From an uncultured bacterium (GTDB lineage Bacteria > Atribacterota > Atribacteria > Atribacterales > Caldatribacteriaceae), in the NCBI GenBank assembly GCA_937139415.1, contig CAKZPS010000023.1, forward strand, positions 1 through 64,000: a stretch of 64,000 bases of DNA. The letters run 5' to 3'. The notes beneath the pieces were generated by a model, which did no database searches, had not been told where the DNA came from, and saw nothing but the letters and a program-made list of their open reading frames with translations. Made by a program: the position numbers and the translations under genes. Positions within the stretch are counted from its first letter, which is position 1, and the number at the start of each line of letters is the position of its first letter. Shown piece by piece: positions 16,263 through 25,091 of the stretch.

Positions 16263-16960
16263 AGAGAAAATGGATTTTTGTGCTCGTTATCATGAGCGTG
16301 TTTTGGGGATGTCAAGGGTGGGGGTTTGGTGAAGAAAAAACCGATGAAGCCTCGAAAGTGGTGATTCGCACTTCCTCGGCTGAATACGACGAAAAAACGG
16401 GAAAGATTGTCGCAGAGGTCTCCACCTTAGAGTGGCAAGGCATACGAATTGTTTGCCCCTTCCTCGAGGTGGATACGAAAACTCAAGAAGTGAAGAGTGA
16501 GGGAGAAATTCGCATTACTTGGGATGATTTCACCGCTCAGGCCAAATCTCTTTGGTACCGGCGTTCGGAAAATATTCTCACCTTGAGTGCCATTACCGGG
16601 GGAAACACTTCGAGTCGTTTTACCTCGCAAACGATGGACTTTGATTTCACGAGCAATGTTATTCGTTTGCACGGATCGCCCTCTTTGCAACTGAAAGACT
16701 TGACCCTTCGAGCCGATGAGGTGCAGTATCTCCTCGCGCAAAAATTGTGGCAGGCACAAGGGGTAGAGGTCACTCGAGGAGAATGGCAGGGCAAAGCCCG
16801 CCAGGCCCGCTATTCAGAAAAAGACCGCTCCGTGGTTCTCGAGGAAGAAGCACGAGTGTGGAAGGGAGAAAATGTCTTACGAGGGCAGCGTATTCTCTTA
16901 GGAGTTGATACAGGACAAGTGAAAGTAGAAGGAGATGTGGAAATTAACCTCATTCCGTAG
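16259..16960 (+). CDS. lptA: LptA/OstA-like periplasmic bridge protein
   Basis: A 233-residue secreted protein. An N-terminal signal ends near Cys18 (VFWGC), followed by an OstA-like repeated beta structure: SSAEYDEKTGKIVAEVS, FLEVDTKTQEVKSEGEI, DFDFTSNVIRLHGSPSL, TLRADEVQYLLAQK. Each unit has the polar-aromatic strand pattern of LptA jellyrolls that carry lipopolysaccharide across the periplasm. The Cys may make it a lipoprotein, which would be unusual for LptA. It is flanked by lptC (overlap) and lptB (5 bp gap). Confidence 0.83.
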   Translation: MKRKWIFVLVIMSVFWGCQGWGFGEEKTDEASKVVIRTSSAEYDEKTGKIVAEVSTLEWQGIRIVCPFLEVDTKTQEVKSEGEIRITWDDFTAQAKSLWYRRSENILTLSAITGGNTSSRFTSQTMDFDFTSNVIRLHGSPSLQLKDLTLRADEVQYLLAQKLWQAQGVEVTRGEWQGKARQARYSEKDRSVVLEEEARVWKGENVLRGQRILLGVDTGQVKVEGDVEINLIP

Positions 16961-16965
16961 AGAGG

Positions 16966-17712
16966 GTGCATAGGGTGGAGAGGAAAGCGTGGCAAGAGCT
17001 GCGGGGTGAAGCTCTCACTAAGGAATACGATAAAAGAAGAGTTGTGAATGAGGTCAGTATTACGGTACGTCGGGGAGAAATTGTGGGATTGCTCGGTCCG
17101 AATGGTGCAGGGAAAACCACCACCTTCTATATGATGGTGGGTCTTGTGAGGCCAAACGGAGGAAAAGTGTTTCTCGATAATCAGGAATTAACCCATTTTC
17201 CCATGTATCGCCGAGCCCGGATGGGTTTGGGCTACCTTCCCCAAGAACCGTCGGTATTTCGCCGCCTCTCGGTGCAGGAGAATGTGGATCTCATTCTCGA
17301 AATGCAAGGTTTGGGAAAGAGAGAAGTGGTGCAAAGACGCAAGGAACTTTTGGAAGAATTCGGTATTGCCCACTTGGCACGTTCCATAGCTACTTCGCTC
17401 TCGGGAGGGGAGAGGAGACGTCTTGAAATTGCTCGAGCCTTGGCCTCTTCGCCCACCTTTCTTTTACTCGATGAGCCCTTTACCGGAATTGACCCCATTG
17501 CGGTAGAGGATATTCAAGGGATTGTCAAGTATTTGGCCCACAAGGGAATTGGGGTGTTGATCACCGATCACGCGGTACGGGAAACCTTGGCGATTACCGA
17601 TAGAGCCCACATTATCTTTGAAGGAAAGATCTTAGTTTCGGGAACACCCCAAGAGATCGTGCAATCAGAATTGAGTCGTAAATACTATTTAGGAGAGCGT
17701 TTCAATCTTTGA
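16966..17712 (+). CDS. lptB: Lipopolysaccharide export ATPase LptB
   Basis: A 248-residue ABC ATPase. Walker A is GPNGAGKTT (44-52), the Q-loop is YLPQEPSVF, the signature SLSGGERRR, Walker B FLLLDEPF, with TGIDP and ITDHAVRETL (switch His). YLPQEPSVFRRLSVQEN and the ITDHAVRETLAI segment are specific for LptB. It powers extraction of lipopolysaccharide from the inner membrane. Starts at GTG 16966 and 16975 are both possible. The start of lptF overlaps its stop. Confidence 0.95.
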   Translation: MHRVERKAWQELRGEALTKEYDKRRVVNEVSITVRRGEIVGLLGPNGAGKTTTFYMMVGLVRPNGGKVFLDNQELTHFPMYRRARMGLGYLPQEPSVFRRLSVQENVDLILEMQGLGKREVVQRRKELLEEFGIAHLARSIATSLSGGERRRLEIARALASSPTFLLLDEPFTGIDPIAVEDIQGIVKYLAHKGIGVLITDHAVRETLAITDRAHIIFEGKILVSGTPQEIVQSELSRKYYLGERFNL

Positions 17713-18800
17713 TGATCCAGATTTTAGACCGCTACGTTCTCAGGCAGATGAGCGTTCACTTTCTTTCCGGGAACGCTCTTTTCATCGCCCTTTTGAGTGC
17801 TGGAGATCTCCTCTTTCGTTTAGCACGGATGTGGTTACAACAAGGACTCTCCGGGTGGAAGGCGATTACCATCTTCATCTATAGCCTTCCTTCCTTTTTC
17901 GTGTACGTGTTTCCCATGGCCGTTCTCTTGGCGGTGTTACTCACCGTGGGACGGATGTCGGGTGACAGTGAAATCGTGGCCTTACGAGCCGGGGGAGTGA
18001 GTTTACGGAGGCTTACCCTGCCTTTCCTCGTCTTTGCTCTATGGGCTTGTGGGGGGACGATTGTGATTCAAGAATGGCTTTTACCTTATACTGCTTCGCA
18101 GCTCAAAGGGATATGGAAGGAGAGTTCAGTGGCGAATTGGCTTTTAGAAGAGAACGCCTTTTTTCGTGATACTACGGAGGAAGGAATAGAACGAATTTTT
18201 TATGTACGGAGTATCAACACTCAGCAATCGCTTCTTGAAGGGGTAGTGGTTCAAGAGTACGATGAGCGAGGGTTACGGCGGATTATCAATGCCGAGCGAG
18301 CCTTGAGCCAGGAAGGGAAATGGGTTTTTGAAGAAGGAGTGAGTTACGAGGTCAACGTGCGAGGGGAAGTTGAACGAGTCATCCACTTTGCCCGAGAAGA
18401 AGTGAGAACCGAGGAGGACATTGAGAATGTGGTGAAGATACAGAAGAAACCGCAAGAGATGAGTTTCATTGAGCTCAAAAATTACATCCTGCGCGAGAGA
18501 GCACGAGGGCAAAGGACGGAGAAACTGGAAATCATCCTCTGGCAAAAGACGGCCATTCCCTTTGCTTGTCTTGTGTTTGTCCTCTTAGGGGTTTCGTTGG
18601 GGATTGTTTCTCCACGAACCGGAAAGGCTCTGGGAATCGGCTTGAGTGTTTTAGTAGTGTTCGGTTACTATGTCTTCTTCTCCATCGCGAGCACCTTAGC
18701 TGAAGGTGGAGTGTTTTCACCCCTTTTGGGGACCTGGTTGAGTAACCTGATTGGTACAGGAGTGGGAGGAGCGATTCTTTGGTGGAGAGAGAGAAAGTGA
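17712..18800 (+). CDS. lptF: LptF/LptG-family permease
   Basis: A 362-residue permease with three N-terminal and three C-terminal transmembrane helices around a periplasmic beta domain. Motifs are ILDRYVLRQM at the start, VFPMAVLLAVLLTVGRMSGDSEIVALRAGGVS (the coupling region, given here in part), and PFACLVFVLLGVSLGI near the C terminus. It pairs with LptB. Only one permease is present here; LptF and LptG are normally distinct, so either this forms a homodimer or the partner is elsewhere. The exact F or G assignment is uncertain. Confidence 0.88.
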   Translation: MIQILDRYVLRQMSVHFLSGNALFIALLSAGDLLFRLARMWLQQGLSGWKAITIFIYSLPSFFVYVFPMAVLLAVLLTVGRMSGDSEIVALRAGGVSLRRLTLPFLVFALWACGGTIVIQEWLLPYTASQLKGIWKESSVANWLLEENAFFRDTTEEGIERIFYVRSINTQQSLLEGVVVQEYDERGLRRIINAERALSQEGKWVFEEGVSYEVNVRGEVERVIHFAREEVRTEEDIENVVKIQKKPQEMSFIELKNYILRERARGQRTEKLEIILWQKTAIPFACLVFVLLGVSLGIVSPRTGKALGIGLSVLVVFGYYVFFSIASTLAEGGVFSPLLGTWLSNLIGTGVGGAILWWRERK

Positions 18801-18803
18801 GGA

Positions 18804-19910
18804 ATGAACATGGAGAGAAGCGGTTGGTTGCTCATACTTTCGGTTATGTTGTTGAGCGGCGTGATTGCCTATCTCGGGGATCTTTTGGGGCGGAGGATTG
18901 GGAAGCGGAAGCTATCGCTCCTCCGTTTACGTCCTCGTTATACCGCCATTGTGGTGAGTATCGTTACCGGTATCTTGATTGCTGGGATCACCTTGGCGAT
19001 TCTGAGCGGTGCCTCTCAGGACGTACGTACGGCTCTCTTTGGAATGCGGGAACTCAAGGAAAAGTTAGAAGACTTGAATCGCCAGGTCATGGAACGGAAT
19101 GTCGAGTTAGAGAATACCAAAAGGTTGGTGGCCGATTTGGAGGCGCGGGAGAGGGAACTCCAAGCTTCCCGCATTGCGCTGCAGGAACAGGCCAAGGTCT
19201 TAGAGCAGAGCGTCAAGGAGTTAGAAGCCCAACGGCAGAGTTTACAGGAAGAAGTAACCGCATTACAGACGGAATTGACCCGACTGCGCGCCAATATCAT
19301 GGCCATACGACAGGGAGAGATCGTTTTTCAGGATGAAGAAGAAATCTTACGAGTGGTGGTCTCTCCCGGGATGGAAGAGGAGGAGGCGAGAAACTACCTC
19401 TTATCTCTCATTGCACGTGCTAGTATCGTAGCCCAAAGTCGTGGTGCGGGGATGGATCGCGAGGGGCGAGGGCGGGTATTTGTGCTGGAAGAAAACTTTG
19501 CCGATACGGTAAAAAAAATCACCGACACTGCCTCACCCTTAGTGGTGCGATTGCTGTCTTCGCTCAATACTCTGCGGGGAGAACCGGTGATCGCCCGTTT
19601 TATCACGGTGGAAAATCGGAAAGTATTTTCTGCCGGTGAGGTTATCTTACGTAAAGAGGCCCAGTTGGAGTCGAGTCAAACCCGGGCCGAGGTAATTTTA
19701 GCAGAAATGTTGCGGGAATTGAATGTTTTGGGAATCGAACGAGGTGTCCTTCCCCAGGAAGGGAAAGTGGGTTCTATCTCTGCGCTCAATCTGAGCGAGG
19801 TATCGCAGGTTTTGGAAGAGAAGATGGGGACAGTGACTATCGAGGCGGTAGCGGAAACTGATATTTTCACCGTAGGTCCAATGCGGGTAACGTTACGATT
19901 GAAGGAATAA
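18804..19910 (+). CDS. DUF3084 membrane coiled-coil protein
   Basis: A 368-residue protein. Two N-terminal transmembrane helices (about 8-30 and 48-70), with a basic GRRIGKRKLSLLRLRPR loop between them, precede a long coiled coil (about 78-175, heptads rich in Glu, Leu and Gln) and a globular C-terminal domain. This is the DUF3084 layout, known mostly from cyanobacteria and other diderms; the function is unknown. It follows lptF by 3 bp and ends the Lpt transcript, hinting at an envelope role. Its last 18 bp overlap the convergent transporter gene. Confidence 0.8.
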   Translation: MNMERSGWLLILSVMLLSGVIAYLGDLLGRRIGKRKLSLLRLRPRYTAIVVSIVTGILIAGITLAILSGASQDVRTALFGMRELKEKLEDLNRQVMERNVELENTKRLVADLEARERELQASRIALQEQAKVLEQSVKELEAQRQSLQEEVTALQTELTRLRANIMAIRQGEIVFQDEEEILRVVVSPGMEEEEARNYLLSLIARASIVAQSRGAGMDREGRGRVFVLEENFADTVKKITDTASPLVVRLLSSLNTLRGEPVIARFITVENRKVFSAGEVILRKEAQLESSQTRAEVILAEMLRELNVLGIERGVLPQEGKVGSISALNLSEVSQVLEEKMGTVTIEAVAETDIFTVGPMRVTLRLKE

Positions 19911-20795
19911 ACCCCACAAGGGTAGACTCAAAAGGGATACGAGGGTAGTGAAGAGAATGACGCTGGCTGAAAATTCAGTGTCTAACTCATAGAGGGAAGC
20001 AAGAACGTAGGAACTCATAAGGGCAGGAGTTGCCGATTGGAGAATCATGATTTGACGGTAGAGGGTGGGCAAGGAAACAATACGTAAGAAAAGGAGAGTG
20101 GAAACTGGAAGGATGAAGAGCTTGAAAAACGAAGCCCATAAGAGGGGTTTCACGTTGTGGGAGAGGTGCTTTCCAGAGAGGGAAGCACCGATGGCAATCA
20201 TGGTGAGAGGGACGGTGGCATCAGCCAAACGGCGGAGCGCCTCTTCGATAAAAGGAGGAAGCGATATTCCATTCATGGCAATGGCCAAAAAAAAGGCCAG
20301 AAAAGGCGGGAGTTTAGCCATTTCGCTCACATTCCTAAGCGAAAATCGTCCGGTTTTCCCGTAGGTACAGAAGAGAATCCCCACGGTGTACACGGCGAGG
20401 AAATTCCCCATTTGGTCAAAGAAGATGGCCGGAGGGAGCCCTCTTTCTCCGGCAAAGGCGAGAACAAAAGGATACCCTAAAAAGGCGGTATTACCAAAGG
20501 CGGCTCCCATGGCAAAGCTCACACTGGTTTTAACGGGAGACTTTAACAAGTGAGAAGCGAAAAAGTAAGAGAAGAGGAAAATACTTCCAATGCAGACATA
20601 GGCGAGCGGTGGAATGCTCCACAGCTTGACATCGAGGGGAGCGCCCTGCAAGGAACGAAAAACGAGGCAAGGAAAGGTGACGTAGAATACGAGACGATTG
20701 AGAAGAGTGGCCGAATCCCGAGAGAAGAATCTGATGAGACGTAAGAAAAACCCCAAAGCGATGAGGAGGAACATGACGATTAGGATTTGGTACAT
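19893..20795 (-). CDS. AEC-family (auxin efflux carrier-like) transporter
   Basis: A 300-residue membrane protein with about ten hydrophobic helices, including GAAFGNTAFLGYPFVLAFAG (the conserved N-terminal half signature) and VPLTMIAIGASLSGK. AEC proteins are secondary carriers of malate, malonate and other organic acids. It overlaps the upstream FAH-family gene by 16 bp and is the last gene of a five-gene minus-strand operon. Its substrate could be related to the acid handled by the FAH enzyme or isocitrate dehydrogenase; that is inference. Confidence 0.87.
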   Translation of the reverse strand: MYQILIVMFLLIALGFFLRLIRFFSRDSATLLNRLVFYVTFPCLVFRSLQGAPLDVKLWSIPPLAYVCIGSIFLFSYFFASHLLKSPVKTSVSFAMGAAFGNTAFLGYPFVLAFAGERGLPPAIFFDQMGNFLAVYTVGILFCTYGKTGRFSLRNVSEMAKLPPFLAFFLAIAMNGISLPPFIEEALRRLADATVPLTMIAIGASLSGKHLSHNVKPLLWASFFKLFILPVSTLLFLRIVSLPTLYRQIMILQSATPALMSSYVLASLYELDTEFSASVILFTTLVSLLSLPLWGLFLQS

Positions 20796-21562
20796 GATGT
20801 CTCTCTCTGGACGGAGTTTTGGAGAAGGCCGATACCGGTTATTTCCACGGTGACAGAGTCACCCGGATGGAGAGGACCGATGCCCGAAGGGGTTCCGGTG
20901 GCAATAACGTCTCCAGGAAGAAGGGTCATGATGGAAGAAATGAAGACGAGAAGCTCTTCAACCGAGAAGAGTAAATGGCAAGTATTCGAGTGTTGTCGCA
21001 AGGTTCCGTTGAGATAGCATTTGATTTCGGCATGGTGGGGATCAAGATCGGTTTCAATCCAGGGACCTAAGGGAGAAAAGGTATCGAATGACTTCGCTCG
21101 GGTCCACTGCCCGTCTTGAGTCTGGAGATCTCGGGCAGTCACGTCGTTGAAACAGGTATATCCCAGAATGTACTCCCGGACTTCCTCTCTCTTCAGGTGC
21201 CGTGCTCGCTTTTTCACTACCACCGCTAATTCCGCTTCGTAATCCACCCGGGCAGAGAGATCGGGAAGGAGAATGGTTTCTCCTGGACCAATAACCGAGG
21301 TCGATGGTTTCATAAAGATAATAGGATTGGGGGGGAGAGTATGCCCTAATTCGGCAATATGGTCCTGGTAGTTCAATCCTACGGCAACGATTTTGCTCGG
21401 TTTTGTGGGAGGAAGGAGTTGCACCGCCGAGAGGGGGAGAGTAATTCCGCTTTTTTCCGGGGAATCGCGAAAGGGGTTACGAATTTCGGTTACCGTGTCA
21501 CCATCTAATACACCCCAAACCGGGGTTTGCTTCTCAGGGTGTCGAAAGCGAAGAATTTTCAT
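20780..21562 (-). CDS. Fumarylacetoacetate hydrolase-family protein
   Basis: A 260-residue FAH-superfamily enzyme. The C-terminal catalytic fold has VGLNYQDHIAE, DYEAELAVVV (metal-binding Glu residues), GYTCFNDVTARDLQ, KSFDTFSPLGPWI and TGTPSGIG, all standard. An N-terminal domain of about 50 residues precedes it. Relatives hydrolyse acylpyruvates, decarboxylate oxaloacetate or isomerise hydroxymuconate-type diacids; sequence alone does not choose. It sits between the B12-type radical SAM gene (29 bp overlap) and the AEC carrier (16 bp overlap). Confidence 0.9.
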   Translation of the reverse strand: MKILRFRHPEKQTPVWGVLDGDTVTEIRNPFRDSPEKSGITLPLSAVQLLPPTKPSKIVAVGLNYQDHIAELGHTLPPNPIIFMKPSTSVIGPGETILLPDLSARVDYEAELAVVVKKRARHLKREEVREYILGYTCFNDVTARDLQTQDGQWTRAKSFDTFSPLGPWIETDLDPHHAEIKCYLNGTLRQHSNTCHLLFSVEELLVFISSIMTLLPGDVIATGTPSGIGPLHPGDSVTVEITGIGLLQNSVQRETSCTKS

Positions 21563-22940
21563 GTTGTATCCGTCTCCTCAAGTAATATTGCTCTTTTCGA
21601 TTTCTCCACCAGGGAATGCGGAGAATCAGATATTTTTTCAGGAATGACGCAACCGTAGGGAGGTATTTTTTCTGCTGATACACGGCAAGATAGGATTTCA
21701 TCAACCACCGTTGGAGTTCTTGTGGTTTGATGTTTTCCAACCGGATGACCGGATGGGCCCCGTCAAAGTGGAACCAACTCTTGGGGAGAATGCGACTTTC
21801 TTCGCGGAGATCCTCGTATAGAGGGGTTCCGGGGAAGGGGGTGAGGAGAGAAAATTGGACGAAATCGAGGTTGATTTTTTGGGCGAATTCGATGGTCTTT
21901 TTGATGGTTTCTTGGGTTTCCTTGAGTCCTCCCAGGATGAAAGAACCCCAGACGCGCACACCGTATTTACGCAAGATACTTATCGCCCTGTGGGTGATTT
22001 CGGTGGTGAGGTTTTTTCGGTATTCATCAAGGAGGGTTTTTTCGGCGCTTTCTAACCCCAAGTACACCATGCGCAGACCCGCCTTGGCCATTTTTTGGAT
22101 GGTAGACTCGTGACGGGCAATGGTATCAGCTCGAGAGAAGCACCACCACTTAATCTTGAGTCGGCGTTGCTCAATTTTCTCACACAAACGTTCTACACGA
22201 GGAGGAGAAAGGGTAAAATTGTCGTCGAGGAATGCTACTCCCCTATACCCCCAGTCGAAGTAAATCCGCTCTAATTCTTGGATGATGTTTTCGGGGGAGC
22301 GAGCTCGCCATTGTGATCCGGCGAAACGGGAAGAAGCGCAGAAAGTGCACTGAAAGGGACAACCTCTACTGGTAACGAGGGTCATGAGCGGTTCGCCCTC
22401 CACTTGCGTCATCCAATATTGAGAGAGAGGCAAAAGATCCCAGGTAGGAAAGGGGAGGAGGTCCAGGTTTTGGGGGGGAATACGTGAGGGAGTGCGGATA
22501 ATTTGGTTCTCGCGCTGGAAAGTAATTCCCTGCACGGTATCGAGCGGCCTTTGCTCCTCTAAGGCGTCGAGGAGTTCTTTTAAGGTTTCTTCTCCCTCTC
22601 CGCGTACCACTACATCGACCCAGCTACTGAGCAGAGTCTCCTCGTCTTGGAAGGTAGGATGGTATCCACCCATAACCACCGTGCGTTTTTTCTCTTTTGC
22701 CTCCCGGGCGAGGTGGAGTGCCGCCGGAAAGGTGTTGGTGAGCGCGGTAATGGCCACGACATCGACATTTTCCAATCGTTGGGAAAACTCTCGGTGAGAC
22801 ATTACCTGGAGATCGACGATCTCGATTTCGTGGTGTTTTCGAGTTGCCGAAGCAAGGTAAGCCGAGCCCAAAGGAGGGAGAATAAGGCCGATGGCGTTGT
22901 AAATCCCCTGGGGAGAGGGATGGACAAGAAGAACCCTCAT
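21534..22940 (-). CDS. B12-binding-domain radical SAM protein
   Basis: A 468-residue protein with an N-terminal Rossmann-like cobalamin-binding domain (about 1-130) and a radical SAM domain with C-x3-C-x2-C in SRGCPFQCTFCASS near residue 200. The usual DxHxxG cobalamin ligand motif is absent, as in many members that bind B12 base-off without a His. FLDDNF and VYLGLESA are typical of the MiaB/BchE-like branch. The substrate is unknown; such enzymes make methylations and ring rearrangements, often on lipids or cofactors. ATG 22940 is preferred to GTG 22949. It overlaps its downstream neighbour. Confidence 0.88.
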   Translation of the reverse strand: MRVLLVHPSPQGIYNAIGLILPPLGSAYLASATRKHHEIEIVDLQVMSHREFSQRLENVDVVAITALTNTFPAALHLAREAKEKKRTVVMGGYHPTFQDEETLLSSWVDVVVRGEGEETLKELLDALEEQRPLDTVQGITFQRENQIIRTPSRIPPQNLDLLPFPTWDLLPLSQYWMTQVEGEPLMTLVTSRGCPFQCTFCASSRFAGSQWRARSPENIIQELERIYFDWGYRGVAFLDDNFTLSPPRVERLCEKIEQRRLKIKWWCFSRADTIARHESTIQKMAKAGLRMVYLGLESAEKTLLDEYRKNLTTEITHRAISILRKYGVRVWGSFILGGLKETQETIKKTIEFAQKINLDFVQFSLLTPFPGTPLYEDLREESRILPKSWFHFDGAHPVIRLENIKPQELQRWLMKSYLAVYQQKKYLPTVASFLKKYLILRIPWWRNRKEQYYLRRRIQHENSSLSTP

Positions 22941-22942
22941 CC

Positions 22943-24031
22943 TCAGCACCCTTTTAAGAGTTTTTCGATAATTGCCTCCCCCACCTCTTTGGTAGACGCA
23001 GCGGTAGGATCATCGGGAGAAGGCTTCATATCATAGGTTACCCTTTTCCCCTCTTGAATGACCGCAGCCACCGCCCTTTCTAAACGATCTCCTCTTTCTC
23101 TCTCCCCCAGGTGGCGGAGCATCATCACCCCGGAGAGGATGGCAGCGATGGGGTTGACCTTGTACATCCCCCGGTATTTGGGAGCACTCCCATGGGTGGG
23201 TTCAAACACCGCATAGTGATCGCCAATGTTCCCCCCCGGCGCAACTCCTAATCCTCCCACAAGACCTGCTCCCAGATCGGAAACGATATCACCGTAGAGG
23301 TTGGGGAGCACTAAAACGTCATAGAGCTCAGGTTTTTGCACAAGCTGCATACACATGTTGTCTACAATGCGATCCTCAAAAGCAATGTCGGGATATTCTT
23401 GAGCCACGCGGCGAGCGACTTCCAAGAACAACCCATCCGAGTATTTCATGATATTCGCTTTATGGACGGCGGTGACTTTTTTCCTTCCCCATTTTCGGGC
23501 ATACTCGAAAGCGAAGCGGACGATCCGTTCCGTTCCGAATACCGAGATTGGTTTAATGCTAATGCCGGAATCGGGGCGAATGGTTCCCTTGCCCATCTTT
23601 TCTATCACGGAAATCAGTTCCAGAGTTTCCGGTTTCTCCCGTTCGAATTCGATCCCCGCGTAGAGGTCTTCGGTATTCTCCCGGATAATCACGATATCCA
23701 CCGTTTCGTATCGAGAACGGGCTCCAGGGTATATCTTGCATGGCCGTACACAGGCGTATAGGTCTAATTCTTTTCGCAAAGCAACATTCACGCTGCGAAA
23801 ACCAGTACCTACTGGGGTAGTAATCGGACCCTTCAAAGCCACGCGGTTCTTTTTGATTGAGTCGATAACCTTGGGGGGAAGTGGAGTACCGTATTTTTCA
23901 ATAACCTCTGCTCCTGCTTCTTCAACGTCCCATTCAATTGCTACCCCGGTTGCTTCGATGACCCTTTGAGTGACCTCCATGATTTCTGGTCCAGTTCCGT
24001 CTCCGGGAATGAGAGTTACCCGATGAGGCAT
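22943..24031 (-). CDS. icd: Isocitrate dehydrogenase
   Basis: A 362-residue member of the isocitrate/isopropylmalate dehydrogenase family. [20 protein letters not shown] matches the isocitrate-binding Ser-Asn-Arg segment of Icd rather than Leu[15 protein letters not shown] and [14 protein letters not shown] are the signature metal and substrate regions. [15 protein letters not shown] carries a Lys-Tyr pair like that which contacts the NADP phosphate in E. coli Icd, but cofactor use is not certain. It converts isocitrate to 2-oxoglutarate. ATG 24031, behind AAGGAGG, is the start. It is an ordinary metabolic gene in an otherwise odd operon. Confidence 0.88.
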   Translation of the reverse strand: MPHRVTLIPGDGTGPEIMEVTQRVIEATGVAIEWDVEEAGAEVIEKYGTPLPPKVIDSIKKNRVALKGPITTPVGTGFRSVNVALRKELDLYACVRPCKIYPGARSRYETVDIVIIRENTEDLYAGIEFEREKPETLELISVIEKMGKGTIRPDSGISIKPISVFGTERIVRFAFEYARKWGRKKVTAVHKANIMKYSDGLFLEVARRVAQEYPDIAFEDRIVDNMCMQLVQKPELYDVLVLPNLYGDIVSDLGAGLVGGLGVAPGGNIGDHYAVFEPTHGSAPKYRGMYKVNPIAAILSGVMMLRHLGERERGDRLERAVAAVIQEGKRVTYDMKPSPDDPTAASTKEVGEAIIEKLLKGC

Positions 24032-24064
24032 GTTTTTTCCTCCTTTTATGCTACTCAATCTCTT

Positions 24065-24547
24065 TTAGAGAAAGAGAATTCTCTCGAGATAGTTCTGAAA
24101 CTTTTCCTTCGGGATTTTTCCCGCTTCTGAATACACGATTCTCCCTCGTTTATCGAAGAGAACGACATGAGGAATGAAGAATACCCCAAAGCTTTTACTC
24201 ACTTCTAAGGTGTCGTCGATCACGATGGGAAAAGAGAACCCTTCTTGTTTCACGTAATTCTCAATTTCCTGTTGGTACTTAATGCCTACCCCTACTACGG
24301 CTAAGCGGTCCTTTTGATGAGTTCGATAGAGTTCCTCGAAGTAAGGCATCTCTTCTTTACAATCGCCACAACGAGGGGAGAAGAACACCACGATAATCGG
24401 TTGTCCGGCAAACTGGTTGAGACTGAGAGGCTGGTGGTCGAGGGTAGAGAGCACAAAGGTCTTCTCTAAGAAAGGATGGAAGTGGGCAAACACGAAAGCG
24501 AAAACAACCAATCCTACCGGTAAAAGGAGAGTAAGGAATTTCTTCAT
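24065..24547 (-). CDS. Membrane-anchored TlpA-like thioredoxin
   Basis: A 160-residue protein with an N-terminal hydrophobic anchor (about 3-24) and a redoxin domain with active site C60-G-D-C63 in FFSPRCGDCKEEMPYF. IPHVVLFDKRGRIVYSE carries the cis-Pro. The C-G-D-C dipeptide differs from the usual C-P-x-C. It should face the periplasm and handle thiols or cytochrome assembly. It is the first gene after a good promoter, 33 bp before icd. It is a second TlpA-like protein in the window, unrelated in position to the rhodanese fusion. Confidence 0.85.
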   Translation of the reverse strand: MKKFLTLLLPVGLVVFAFVFAHFHPFLEKTFVLSTLDHQPLSLNQFAGQPIIVVFFSPRCGDCKEEMPYFEELYRTHQKDRLAVVGVGIKYQQEIENYVKQEGFSFPIVIDDTLEVSKSFGVFFIPHVVLFDKRGRIVYSEAGKIPKEKFQNYLERILFL

Positions 24548-24584
24548 CACTGATCCTCTCTTCTGGCTCACTTTACTGGATGAT

Positions 24585-24614
24585 AGTATAGGAACTTCGG
24601 TAACGATTTGTCAA
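24585..24614 (-). promoter_or_regulatory. Promoter of the thioredoxin-icd operon
   Basis: On the minus strand TTGACA (24609-24614) and TATACT (24585-24590) are 18 bp apart. The transcript would start near 24578 and leave a leader of about 30 bases before ATG 24547. Confidence 0.8.
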
Positions 24615-24802
24615 CGCTCTTATATAAGTTCAATACCTGTGGGACACTTGGAGAATCTCTTCTTGAGCTCCTGTGGAGTTTCTCTCCTTGTTTCACGGTG
24701 TCGCTTTCCAAGAAGAGTTCAAAATAGTTTTGGGTTGCCCCTATCCCTGGTGATGAGAGACTTGGGAAATCATTGCAAGCTCGTTTTATCGCCTGGCGAA
24801 GT

Positions 24803-24879
24803 AGTCTCGTAGTTTTCCTATGAAAGGGTAGAAAAACGAGACTGCGAGGGGATTCGGTTTGTCCGAATTCCCTCGCAGT
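24803..24879. other. Two overlapping hairpins in a 477 bp gene-free region
   Basis: AGTCTCGT (24803-24810) pairs with ACGAGACT (24836-24843). A second, longer stem pairs 24841-24857 with 24863-24879 (17 bp arms, one G-U pair, 5-base loop). The two share ACT at 24841-24843, so they compete. There is no T-run after either. The whole stretch 24615-25091 contains no credible gene and no further promoter that I can see. It could be an untranslated RNA or a bidirectional transcription barrier. Confidence 0.45.
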
Positions 24880-25091
24880 GACTCAAGAATCAAATCGTGA
24901 GACCACCACGGGCTTTCTTCGGAGACTTCGCGGTGACAAGGAGAGAGAACACCCTTCTTAGTGACTTCTTTACAGGGTCATGGAGGCAAAAGCGGGGGTT
25001 GGGAGAGGATCCTCTGAGGAAGAAGAGACAACCAAAATCCTCTTTTTGGAGAGGCTATTTATAGCGAGAAGAGGTGATGCAGTTGCTCAGT

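Noticed and set aside
24417-24812. Plus-strand open frame over the thioredoxin promoter region
   Set aside because: It runs antisense through a clear gene and its promoter, with a composition unlike real proteins here.
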